In this document: positions 7,283-13,847 of the stretch, piece by piece
Layout: each line of letters starts with the position of its first letter
Numbering within the stretch: position 1 is the stretch's first letter
DNA from: Syntrophaceae bacterium UBA2208
GTDB lineage: Bacteria; Desulfobacterota; BSN033; UBA1163
DNA length: 13,847 bases
Reading direction: 5' to 3'
Assembly: GCA_002327885.1 (NCBI GenBank)
Contig: DCUS01000099.1
Span: forward strand, 1-13,847
The notes under the pieces: model-generated
What the model saw: only the letters and a program-made list of their open reading frames with translations
What the model was told of the DNA's origin: nothing
Database searches by the model: none
Translations under genes and position numbers: made by a program

Positions 7283-8278
7283 ATGGAGAGAAAAAAAGTT
7301 TATCTCATTTTGTTCGTTGTAATGTTTACACTCGTAATCACGTCCCTCCATTATTCCGTATTTCGGGAACAGGCGCCGCATGTTATCCTTGAGGAGCTTT
7401 ATTACATTCCCCTTCTCCTCGGAGCCTTGTTCTTTAGCTTGAAGGGTGCCTTAATAACCTACCTCTTTGTTTCTGCGGTCTACCTCCCCTATCTTTTTGG
7501 GGATTGGGTGGGCAACACCCTAGATCTGATAGATCGGTTGCTCCATCTGTTTTTTTCGGGGATGTTTGCATTTCTTGCCTGGTTCTTGATCGATCGTGGA
7601 AGGAAGTACCAGAGGCAACTGGAAATGGATCGATACCTCACGGGACTTGGTCAGGTTGCTGCAACCATTGTCCACGATTTGAAAAATCCACTTATTTCAA
7701 TATTGGGCTTCGCGAAAAGGATTCGGGAGGGGAAAGGAGACATAGGCGCTGCGGGACAGGTCATAGAAAACTCCGCCATGAACATGCAGAGAATTGTGGA
7801 TGGAGTCCTGGATTTTGCCAAACCGATTCGATTAGAGTTAAAAAGAGAGGATATCCACAGGGTTGTCCAACAGGCCTGTGACTCCTGTAAGATAAAAGCT
7901 GAAGAAAAAAATATCGTTCTATCTATGAATATTCCCACCGATCCAGTAAACATAGAAATTGACAGCTTCAGTCTCCAAAGATCAATCATAAACCTCATTA
8001 ACAATGCCATTGAGGCCTCCCCGAAAGGACAGCGTGTTATCATCCGTACGGAAACCGAGAAGAATCATGCAGTGGTCAAGGTTAAGGATTTTGGTTCAGG
8101 CATGGATAAGGAGACCCTTGAAAACATATTTATTCCTTTTTATTCAAAGAAAAATACGGGAACCGGCCTGGGAATGGCGATTGTCAAAAAGGTGGTTGAG
8201 GGGCATCAAGCTAAAATATATATAGAGAGCCGTGTAGGACGAGGCACTGAGGTGAGAATAGAATTACCGAGAAAATAA
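7283..8278 (+). CDS. Membrane sensor histidine kinase
   Basis: This encodes a 331-residue two-component sensor kinase. The N-terminal 105 residues hold about four hydrophobic segments with short connections, so the input is probably sensed in or at the membrane; no PAS, GAF or HAMP module is visible. The kinase core is complete: H-box HDLKNPL with H131 as phosphoacceptor, N-box NLINNAIEAS from N237, G1 box DFGSGM at 269-274, F-box FIPFYS, and G2 box GTGLGM at 293-298. It resembles small PAS-less, NtrB-like HisKA kinases. No response regulator gene lies in the window, so it is an orphan here. An out-of-frame ATG at 7278 lies just before the chosen start, and the ribosome binding site is weak. 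Codons look more A/T rich by eye than in the neighbours. Confidence 0.88.
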   Translation: MERKKVYLILFVVMFTLVITSLHYSVFREQAPHVILEELYYIPLLLGALFFSLKGALITYLFVSAVYLPYLFGDWVGNTLDLIDRLLHLFFSGMFAFLAWFLIDRGRKYQRQLEMDRYLTGLGQVAATIVHDLKNPLISILGFAKRIREGKGDIGAAGQVIENSAMNMQRIVDGVLDFAKPIRLELKREDIHRVVQQACDSCKIKAEEKNIVLSMNIPTDPVNIEIDSFSLQRSIINLINNAIEASPKGQRVIIRTETEKNHAVVKVKDFGSGMDKETLENIFIPFYSKKNTGTGLGMAIVKKVVEGHQAKIYIESRVGRGTEVRIELPRK

Positions 8279-8282
8279 AGTC

Positions 8283-8389
8283 TAACGGTAACGGTGAGGA
8301 GGCCCGTATCGTCCATAAAAGGCTACGTATTAGGTGTTTAATTCTTTTAAACGTAACCGTTATCGAATGACGAAACGGGCTTCCTAACC
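8283..8389 (+). repeat. Large imperfect inverted repeat with pseudoknot potential
   Basis: Arms at 8293-8313 and 8369-8389 match in 18 of 21 positions when one is reverse-complemented, and one of the three differences is a G-T pair. The core is GGCCCGT facing ACGGGCT. The 55-base loop contains a smaller stem (GGCTACGT 8321-8328 with ACGTAACC 8351-8358, 7 of 8) and GTTTAA/TTAAAC at 8336-8341 and 8347-8352. The bases just 5' of the repeat, TAACGGTAACG (8283-8293), can pair in 10 of 11 positions with CGTAACCGTTA (8352-8362) inside the loop, a crossing, pseudoknot-like arrangement. It fills the gap between the kinase and the site-2 protease genes. No T-run follows, so it is not a typical terminator. 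It could be a structured leader RNA of the protease gene, a MITE/REP-like element, or a protein binding site. Confidence 0.6.
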
Positions 8390-8410
8390 TTAGCCCAAAA
8401 ACCTATCCGA

Positions 8411-8415
8411 GGAGG
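8411..8415 (+). promoter_or_regulatory. Strong ribosome binding site of the site-2 protease gene
   Basis: GGAGG with a 6-base spacer to ATG 8422, within a GAGGAGGAAAAA run. It lies 21 bases after the right arm of the inverted repeat, so folding of that repeat need not block it. Confidence 0.7.
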
Positions 8416-8421
8416 AAAAAT

Positions 8422-9534
8422 ATGAACAGTTCGTCATTAAAAGGAGCATGGAAAATTGGCACTATCATGGGGATCCCCATACGGATCCATTTTTCGTGGT
8501 TGATCGTTTTTGGTCTTCTCACCTGGCTGTTATCTTCTCGCTATTTCCCACAGGTGACACCTGACCTTCCCTTCGTTTCTTACTGGATCAACGGAGTCCT
8601 GGCGGCGCTGTTCCTTTTTGCTTCGGTCGCTTTTCATGAGCTCGCCCATTCGTATGTGGCGCAAAAATACAGGCTGACCATCGAAAGCATCACGCTCTTC
8701 ATCTTTGGAGGCGTGGCTCAACTGAAAGGGGACCCCCCTCATCCCAGAGCCGAATTCTGGATTGCGATTGCGGGACCGCTCTCAAGTTTCTTCCTCTCCG
8801 GCCTTTTCTTCCTCGTGGCGATGAATATGGCGGGAGGAACCAGAGCCCTCTTCGCCTATCTTGCACAGATCAATCTTATTATTGGGGTGTTCAATCTCAT
8901 TCCTGGCTTTCCGATGGATGGAGGCAGGGTATTGAGATCAGCCATATGGGGAAAGAAAAAGGATTATTTTTATGCAACCCAGAAGGCCTCCAGCATCGGA
9001 CGAGGAATCGCACTCTTCTTCATCTTCTTCGGACTCTTCTCCATTTTCACCGGTGGTCCGGGAGGATTATGGCTGATGCTCATCGGTTGGTTTCTCTATA
9101 GCGCGGCACACGCAAGTTATCAGCAGTCCACCCTTCAGGAAACCCTTTCTGGTATTAAAGTCAAAGATATCATGGTGAGGGACATGCAAACCGTCGTTCC
9201 ATCGATTTCTCTCGATGAAGCAGTGGAGAGGTATTTTCTCAGGTATGGCTATGGGGGATTTCCGGTGATCGATGATGGAAAATTTCTCGGCATCATCACC
9301 CTGAAGGAAATCAAAAATATCCCGAGAGAAGATTGGGGAACGGTAAAGGTTTCGGAGGTGTCCATCCCCCATGAGAAAAGATGGGAAATTCCTCCTGACG
9401 CCGATGTGATGAAGGCTCTTGAATTGATGATCAAGGAAGACAAAGGCCGGATTGTCGTAACGGAGAAGGATAGGATCATCGGGCTCATTACAAGAAACGG
9501 AATCGCCCGATATGTGCAGATTAAGGGGAAATAG
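8422..9534 (+). CDS. Site-2 protease (M50) with two C-terminal CBS domains
   Basis: This encodes a 370-residue intramembrane zinc metalloprotease. The zinc motif HELAH is at 72-76 in a hydrophobic segment, and the third ligand motif NLIPGFPMDGGR is at 158-169 with D166. The fold also shows the typical GTIMGIPIRIHFSW start, the FGGVAQL segment and IAIAGPLSSF. After about six membrane segments (to about residue 230) come two CBS domains (about 245-370), with VKDIMVRD..VVPSISLDEA and the final RIIGLITRNGIARY. CBS-fused members are thought to respond to adenine nucleotides, but the substrate is not evident here: no anti-sigma factor gene is adjacent. It starts after the inverted repeat and probably begins its own unit or an attenuated segment. 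Complete by length and motifs. Confidence 0.92.
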   Translation: MNSSSLKGAWKIGTIMGIPIRIHFSWLIVFGLLTWLLSSRYFPQVTPDLPFVSYWINGVLAALFLFASVAFHELAHSYVAQKYRLTIESITLFIFGGVAQLKGDPPHPRAEFWIAIAGPLSSFFLSGLFFLVAMNMAGGTRALFAYLAQINLIIGVFNLIPGFPMDGGRVLRSAIWGKKKDYFYATQKASSIGRGIALFFIFFGLFSIFTGGPGGLWLMLIGWFLYSAAHASYQQSTLQETLSGIKVKDIMVRDMQTVVPSISLDEAVERYFLRYGYGGFPVIDDGKFLGIITLKEIKNIPREDWGTVKVSEVSIPHEKRWEIPPDADVMKALELMIKEDKGRIVVTEKDRIIGLITRNGIARYVQIKGK

Positions 9535-9630
9535 TATTATCTTTCATTGTGAAGCGTCAAAAATAAAAGTTTGACAGGTTTCTTCGGGGATTCGAATCGG
9601 AAAATCTCAATTGGGAAAAGACCGTCCTAA

Positions 9631-9642
9631 GGGGGAAACCCC
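9631..9642 (+). other. GNRA-capped hairpin
   Basis: GGGG pairs with CCCC around the tetraloop GAAA, a very stable RNA fold. It is followed by ACGATAAAG. No T-run follows, so it is not a terminator of the upstream protease gene. Confidence 0.5.
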
Positions 9643-9681
9643 ACGATAAAGAATTACCGGATAAACCTTAATGTTGCAAAA

Positions 9682-9711
9682 AAAGGGAGGTAAGTGTGCT
9701 TCCCAACCTTT
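9682..9711 (+). other. Imperfect stem-loop with 13-base arms in the leader
   Basis: The arms at 9682-9694 and 9699-9711 match at 10 of 13 positions around the loop TGTG. The lower AAAGG/CCTTT and the upper AAG/CTT pairs are perfect. It precedes the larger GC stem by about 50 bases. Confidence 0.45.
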
Positions 9712-9761
9712 ACAATTGCGGATTATTTTATAGGTTATGGGTAACAGGCGATATCTCCTGA

Positions 9762-9817
9762 GGCGGCCTTTGGATTTTGCTTGTAAACGGAGTAGCCAAA
9801 TGTTTAAAGGTGCCGCC
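9762..9817 (+). other. GC-rich closing stem with two competing inner stems
   Basis: GGCGGC (9762-9767) pairs perfectly with GCCGCC (9812-9817). Inside it, TTTGG (9769-9773) can pair with CCAAA (9796-9800), or CCTTT (9767-9771) with AAAGG (9806-9810). The two use overlapping bases and exclude each other. GGAGTAGC at 9789-9796 lies in the loop. Exclusive inner pairings are what a switching leader would show, though chance cannot be excluded. Confidence 0.45.
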
Positions 9818-9946
9818 GCAAAGGTTTTCCAGCACACCCGCCTTCCTTTTTATCTAATTTTACGCAACTGTGAGATAAACAATCTTGCAGGGTTGAGTAT
9901 TCTTGCCGCGACGTATTGTTCGGGGGAAGAATTTTTAAACAAGCCT

Positions 9947-9952
9947 GGGAGG
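9947..9952 (+). promoter_or_regulatory. Ribosome binding site of the Ca2+ ATPase gene
   Basis: GGGAGG lies four bases before ATG 9957. An ATG at 9953 directly abuts it, but opens only a 13-codon frame ending at 9994 in another phase, so 9957 is chosen. Confidence 0.6.
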
Positions 9953-9956
9953 ATGA

Positions 9957-12605
9957 ATGAACTGGCATCAAAAAGAGATAACGGATGTTGTTGAAGAGCT
10001 GAACTCCTGCCCGAAGGGCCTCTCATCCGAGGAGGCGGGAATACGGCTTGATCGATACGGCCCCAACGTCTTAAAGGAGAAGAAGCAGAAGACGCTTTTT
10101 GGAATGTTCATGGAACAGTTTGCGGACTTTATGATCCTTGTTCTTATCGGAGCGGCCATTATCTCAGGGATGGTGGGTGAGTTGAGCGACACCATCGCCA
10201 TCGCTGTGATCGTCATCCTTAATGCAGTCATTGGCTTTATACAGGAATACAGGGCAGAAAAGGCGATGGCCGCCCTGAAGAAGATGGCTGCGTCTGCGGC
10301 AACGGTGATCCGGGATGGAGTGGTGGTTGCCATTCCGGCCTCTCTGCTGGTCCCGGGGGATAGGGTCACCCTTGAAGCAGGGAAAGTAGTGCCTGCGGAT
10401 ATGAGGCTGACCGAGTCGGCCCAGTTGAAAATGGATGAGGCCGCACTGACAGGCGAATCGGTAGCGGTTGAGAAACATACAAGGGCACTGCACGATGAAC
10501 ATCTTTCTCTTGGCGACAGGAAAAATCTTGCCTTTAAAGGCACTTTTGTAACGTATGGGCGCGGCGCGGGGATTGTCGTCGCTACAGGAATGCAGACGGA
10601 ACTGGGCAAGATCGCAACCATGCTGCAGGAAGAGAAAGAAGTAAAGACACCCCTCCAAAAGAGGCTGGCCACCTTCGGACGCAAACTTACCTTTGCGGTT
10701 TTAGCCATATGCATTATTGTTTTCGGCATCGGCGTTATAAGAGGGGAGCCACTCTTATTGATGATGCTTACCGCGATTTCCCTTGCCGTAGCCGCCATTC
10801 CCGAAGCACTGCCCGCAGTAATAACCATCTCCCTTGCCCTTGGTGCAAAAAAGCTTGTTCAACAAAATGCCCTGATCAGGAAGCTTCCCGCGGTGGAGAC
10901 CCTGGGGTCGGTCACCTACATCTGCTCGGATAAGACGGGCACACTGACGTTAAATAAGATGACCGTGGAAGAGATGTACATCGACGGAAAAATGATTACT
11001 CATTCAGGGTTCCATGTTGACCCGAATTCGGATCATCTGCTCCCGATGGCCCTGGCTCTGAACAACGATGCGGAGGTCGGGGATGATGGCTCCGTGTTGG
11101 GGGATCCTACGGAGGTCGCGCTTCTGAATCTGGCCCAGAAATATGGTTTCACAAAAAAGGAGCTTGAAACAAGGTATCCGAGAATAGCTGAAATCCCGTT
11201 TGACTCGGACAGAAAGTGTATGACCACATTCCATTCAGTCCCTGCCGCCTCTCCATTGGCCAGGATGCTGGGTGGGACCGGGTATGTCTCCTTTACCAAA
11301 GGCGCGGCGGAGGTATTGATCGATAAATCAGAATCCATGGTAACGCCTGAAGGATTGAAACAAATCTCTGCCGATGAAAATGATCGCATCCAAGAACAAA
11401 TGGCTGCAGACGGCTTAAGGGTTCTCGCTGTGGCCATGAGAAAGTGGGAGTCCCTTCCCGATGACCTTAATCCTGAAAACGTTGAAACCAGCCTTGCCCT
11501 GTTGGGTCTTGTGGGAATGATGGATCCTCCGAGAGAAGAGGCTAAAGAGGCGGTTTCGATGTGTAAACAGGCGGGGATCAAACCCGTAATGATCACAGGA
11601 GATCACCCGACCACGGCAAAGGTAATAGCTAAAAGGCTCGGCATCATTGAGGAGGGTCCCGGTCACGTATTGACTGGACGAGAACTGGACGAGCTTTCCT
11701 TGGAAGAATTTGAGGAAAAGGTGGGCCAGATCAGGGTCTACGCCCGGGTAGCGCCCGAGCAGAAACTGAAGATTGTGAAGGCGCTCCAGGACAAAGAGCA
11801 ATTCGTTGCGATGACCGGCGATGGGGTGAATGATGCGCCAGCCCTGAAGAGAGCCGACATTGGCGTGGCCATGGGGATCACCGGGACGGATGTCTCAAAA
11901 GAAGCGGCCCACATGATACTTCTTGACGACAACTTTGCTACGATCGTTAAGGCGATAAGGGAAGGAAGAAAGATATACGACAACATCAGAAAATTCTTAA
12001 GATACCTTTTGACCACCAACTCAGGAGAGATATGGACTCTGTTCCTGGCGCCCCTGGCTGGCTTGCCTATCCCCCTGCTGCCCATTCACATTCTTTGGAT
12101 AAATCTGGTAACCGACGGCTTCCCTGCCCTTGCCCTTTCTGTTGAACCGGCCGAGGGGGATGTCATGAAAAGGCCTCCACGCAATCCGAAAGAAAGCATG
12201 TTTGCTCAAGGCTTAGGAATTCATGCCCTATGGGTCGGTCTTTTGATGGCCGGCATAACTCTTTCGGTAGAGTTCTGGACAACGAAAACGGCTAATCCGC
12301 ATTGGCAGACCATGGTATTTACAACACTCTGCCTCACCCAGCTTGCCCACGTATTGGCCATAAGGTCGGAGAAGGAATCACTATTCCGAATAGGTTTGTT
12401 CTCCAACAAATACCTTTTGGCCGCGGTCTTATTGACTTTTGTCCTGCAGATGGCGACGATTTACGTTCCATCATTGAATCCGATATTCAAGACCCAACCA
12501 TTGACCCTTGCCGAGTTGACAATAACGCTGGCGTTGTCCTCTTTGGTCTTCTGGGCGGTAGAAATCGAAAAATTAATAAAACGTCAGAAAATGCATAGCC
12601 CATAG
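9957..12605 (+). CDS. P2A-type Ca2+-transporting ATPase
   Basis: This encodes an 882-residue inner-membrane P-type ATPase that exports Ca2+ with ATP. The order is: cation-ATPase N-terminal domain (about 1-70), actuator with TGES at 165-168, phosphorylation motif DKTGTLT at 325-331 (D325), a nucleotide domain containing FTKGAAE, MITGDHPTTA, and the hinge TGDGVNDAP from T620. Ion-site residues match the SERCA pattern: VAAIPE in M4 with E283, N688 and E691 in M5 (TTNSGE), and N716, T719 and D720 in M6 (NLVTD), so both classic Ca2+ sites are largely represented. This favours Ca2+ over Mg2+, K+ or H+. The M4 motif reads PEALPA rather than the SERCA PEGLP. It follows a long structured leader and is not tightly linked to either neighbour, so it may be its own unit. 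Confidence 0.92.
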   Translation: MNWHQKEITDVVEELNSCPKGLSSEEAGIRLDRYGPNVLKEKKQKTLFGMFMEQFADFMILVLIGAAIISGMVGELSDTIAIAVIVILNAVIGFIQEYRAEKAMAALKKMAASAATVIRDGVVVAIPASLLVPGDRVTLEAGKVVPADMRLTESAQLKMDEAALTGESVAVEKHTRALHDEHLSLGDRKNLAFKGTFVTYGRGAGIVVATGMQTELGKIATMLQEEKEVKTPLQKRLATFGRKLTFAVLAICIIVFGIGVIRGEPLLLMMLTAISLAVAAIPEALPAVITISLALGAKKLVQQNALIRKLPAVETLGSVTYICSDKTGTLTLNKMTVEEMYIDGKMITHSGFHVDPNSDHLLPMALALNNDAEVGDDGSVLGDPTEVALLNLAQKYGFTKKELETRYPRIAEIPFDSDRKCMTTFHSVPAASPLARMLGGTGYVSFTKGAAEVLIDKSESMVTPEGLKQISADENDRIQEQMAADGLRVLAVAMRKWESLPDDLNPENVETSLALLGLVGMMDPPREEAKEAVSMCKQAGIKPVMITGDHPTTAKVIAKRLGIIEEGPGHVLTGRELDELSLEEFEEKVGQIRVYARVAPEQKLKIVKALQDKEQFVAMTGDGVNDAPALKRADIGVAMGITGTDVSKEAAHMILLDDNFATIVKAIREGRKIYDNIRKFLRYLLTTNSGEIWTLFLAPLAGLPIPLLPIHILWINLVTDGFPALALSVEPAEGDVMKRPPRNPKESMFAQGLGIHALWVGLLMAGITLSVEFWTTKTANPHWQTMVFTTLCLTQLAHVLAIRSEKESLFRIGLFSNKYLLAAVLLTFVLQMATIYVPSLNPIFKTQPLTLAELTITLALSSLVFWAVEIEKLIKRQKMHSP

Positions 12606-12660
12606 CCGGAGATGGGGTAAACAGGATAATCCGGAAATATCTTAAGATGAAGAGTGACAG
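12606..12660. other. Short spacer between the Ca2+ ATPase and TamA-like genes
   Basis: Fifty-five bases. A weak TCCGG/CCGGA inverted repeat lies around 12607-12634; no terminator with a T-run and no clear promoter is visible. The ribosome binding site for the next gene is poor (AGAG at 12650-12653). Confidence 0.4.
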
Positions 12661-13847
12661 ATGAAGGTCTTCCATTATGGATTCGTTTTTGTCCTTATTT
12701 TCAGCACCTCGCTTCTGACTGCAGAGGAAGTTTTCCAGTTCGAAACACTTTTGGAGGTCAAGGAACCACTCCAGGTCCTTGTGCAGGGAGTGAAGGGAGA
12801 CGAGCTGAAAAATGTTCAGCTTGCGCTCACCCTTCCGATCGGACTGGTTTATGAGGGGAAGGTGGACAGGCTCTGGTTGGTCCGTTTTAAGAACCAGATA
12901 CCGGAAAGGGTCCGTCAGGCCCTTGAACCCTTTGGTTACTACAATGCTCGGACAAAGGTTTCTCTGGAAACGGTTGAAGAAGGTATTTATAAACTGCATG
13001 TCGAAGTGGAACCGGGGAAACCGGCACTGATCACATCGGTAAAAGTGTCGATTCAGGGTCCTGGAGCGGAGGAGAAACTTTTAAGGGAATTGCTAAAGAC
13101 TTTTCCTCTGAAGGAGGGGGATATCTTGCTCCATCAGAGATATGAAGAAGCGAAAGGGAATCTTAAAACAGAGACCCTCAATCTCGGCTATCTCGATTCG
13201 GATTTCTCCGTCCATGTGATCAAGGTTTCTCGGAGCGAATATAGCGCCGAGATTGAGCTAACCCTTGAGACAGGCTTCCGTTATTATTTCGGAGAGATTC
13301 GGATTGTGGGGACTCCCGAGTATCCTGAGCATTTTTTAAAAAGGTATGTCATTTTCCAATCCGGCGAGGCTTTTTCATATCCCAAAATATTTCAGACCCA
13401 ACTCAATTTCAATAATTCTGACCGCTTCCAGGAGGTGATGATCATCCCTGAAAAGGAGTCTGCCAGGGACGCTATGGTTCCTGTTCAAATCAAACTTTCA
13501 GCCTCACGTCCCAAACGCTTACGTGCAGGGATCGGTTACGGAACAGATACGGGGGCCAGAATTACAGCGAACTATCAGGATTTGAATTTTAACCATTGGG
13601 GCCATGAATTACATGTGGAGGCAAACCTCTCCGAGCGTCTTCAGAATTTCGTGACACGCTATGTCTTGCCTTCTCCCTCTGACCTTCAAAGTTTCACTTC
13701 TCTAAAAACAGGGATTGAGCATGAGAGCGAAAAGACTTTTGAAAGTCGATCCATATCTGTGGAGCTTGAACATACGCGAAGTCTGGGAGAGGGAAGGCTT
13801 GGCTCCGGGTACATTCAAGTTCGACGGGAGGATTTCGAGGTAGGAGA
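12661..13847 (+). CDS. TamA/BamA-type outer-membrane assembly protein, 5' part
   Basis: The frame is open from ATG 12661 to the window edge, giving 395 residues without a stop. Residues 1 to about 21 form a signal peptide (MKVFHYGFVFVLIFSTSLLTA then EE). POTRA-like modules follow: residues about 25-115 (EPFGYYNARTKVSLE near the end of the first), a second with KEGDILLHQRYEEAKGNL and LGYLDSDF, and a third with FGEIRIVGTPEYPEHFL and the FQSGEAFSYPKIFQTQ helix. From about residue 285 the beta-barrel begins, with KRLRAGIGYGTDTGAR and NYQDLNFNHWGHEL, very like TamA. TamA works with TamB to place proteins or lipids at the outer membrane. The layout predicts a tamB-like gene just beyond the window. 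The start ATG has a weak ribosome binding site but fits the signal peptide. Confidence 0.85.
   Translation, partial: MKVFHYGFVFVLIFSTSLLTAEEVFQFETLLEVKEPLQVLVQGVKGDELKNVQLALTLPIGLVYEGKVDRLWLVRFKNQIPERVRQALEPFGYYNARTKVSLETVEEGIYKLHVEVEPGKPALITSVKVSIQGPGAEEKLLRELLKTFPLKEGDILLHQRYEEAKGNLKTETLNLGYLDSDFSVHVIKVSRSEYSAEIELTLETGFRYYFGEIRIVGTPEYPEHFLKRYVIFQSGEAFSYPKIFQTQLNFNNSDRFQEVMIIPEKESARDAMVPVQIKLSASRPKRLRAGIGYGTDTGARITANYQDLNFNHWGHELHVEANLSERLQNFVTRYVLPSPSDLQSFTSLKTGIEHESEKTFESRSISVELEHTRSLGEGRLGSGYIQVRREDFEVG

Larger units (their letters stand above)
9535..9956 (+). other. Long structured leader upstream of the Ca2+ ATPase gene
   Basis: This stretch of 422 bases has no believable gene. It holds at least three hairpins: GGGG-GAAA-CCCC at 9631-9642, an imperfect 13-pair stem at 9682-9711 and a 6-pair GC stem closing a larger loop at 9762-9817. 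Smaller items are GTCAAA/TTTGAC at 9556-9561 and 9570-9575, a TTGACA at 9571-9576 without a matching -10, and the 10-base palindrome GATTCGAATC at 9589-9598. A leader this long and folded before a cation-pump gene suggests RNA-level control, but no known riboswitch class could be assigned by eye. Confidence 0.5.

Noticed and set aside
9571..9599. TTGACA as a sigma70 -35 box
   Set aside because: At a 17-base spacing the -10 position reads GAATCG, so no promoter can be called.
9586..9600. TTCGAATC tRNA T-arm lookalike
   Set aside because: The stem around it does not pair as a T-arm and no D-arm, anticodon arm or acceptor stem is found around it; it is just a 10-base palindrome.
9641..9651. CCACGATAAAG resembling the 5' end of class I c-di-GMP riboswitches
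   Set aside because: The required downstream GACGCAAAGC-type segment and the 3' half are missing in the right place, so the class is not supported.
9607..9837. 76-codon minus-strand frame in the ATPase leader
   Set aside because: Basic, low-information translation antisense to the folded leader; no ribosome binding site or partner gene on this strand.
9737..9994. 85-codon plus-strand frame in the ATPase leader
   Set aside because: No ribosome binding site, overlaps hairpins and the ATPase start, protein looks like random translation of a structured region and has no recognisable motif.
9968..10828. Long minus-strand open frame (286 codons)
   Set aside because: Lies wholly antisense to the conserved Ca2+ ATPase gene; serine/threonine/alanine-rich translation typical of a shadow frame.
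12606..12634. Possible terminator after the Ca2+ ATPase gene
   Set aside because: Only a 5-pair TCCGG/CCGGA repeat with a long loop and no T-run.

Overview
The window reads as a stretch of chromosome from a Gram-negative bacterium. The best evidence for an outer membrane is the partial TamA/BamA-type protein at the right end, which has POTRA modules and the start of a beta-barrel. Base composition looks middling, genes are tightly packed and all lie on the plus strand. The gene set is a baeRF release-factor homologue, a TreT-like trehalose synthase, a short glucan phosphorylase, MgtE, a CBS site-2 protease and a P2A Ca2+ ATPase. It resembles what I know from deltaproteobacterial (Desulfobacterota) or Nitrospirota-like genomes, but I cannot fix the taxon from sequence alone. 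No phage, IS, CRISPR, tRNA or rRNA is visible.

Left block (1-7259), a tight co-directional run with overlaps or short gaps: a baeRF-type gene split by an in-frame TAA; an N-terminal stub of a TreT/trehalose-synthase-type glycosyltransferase; a LOG-family Rossmann protein; a short alpha-glucan phosphorylase; a YihY/BrkB membrane protein; the Mg2+ transporter/channel MgtE; and a C-terminally truncated AI-2E-family permease. Glucan phosphorylase beside a trehalose synthase remnant points to storage-polysaccharide and compatible-solute metabolism. The membrane genes point to ion and envelope homeostasis.

Middle block (7283-9534): an orphan membrane histidine kinase, then a 143-base gap holding a large imperfect inverted repeat whose loop can pair with its own 5' flank, then a site-2 protease with two CBS domains.

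Right block (9535-13847): a gene-free leader of about 420 bases with several hairpins, a complete P2A-type Ca2+-transporting ATPase with all the expected ion-site residues, and the first 395 codons of a TamA-like outer-membrane assembly protein running off the end.

The main oddities are three damaged or shortened genes in one operon-like run (baeRF nonsense, TreT stub, AI-2E stub), the pseudoknot-capable inverted repeat at 8283-8389, and the long structured leader before the Ca2+ ATPase. I do not see a clearly new multi-gene system; the non-coding elements and the truncation pattern are the best leads.
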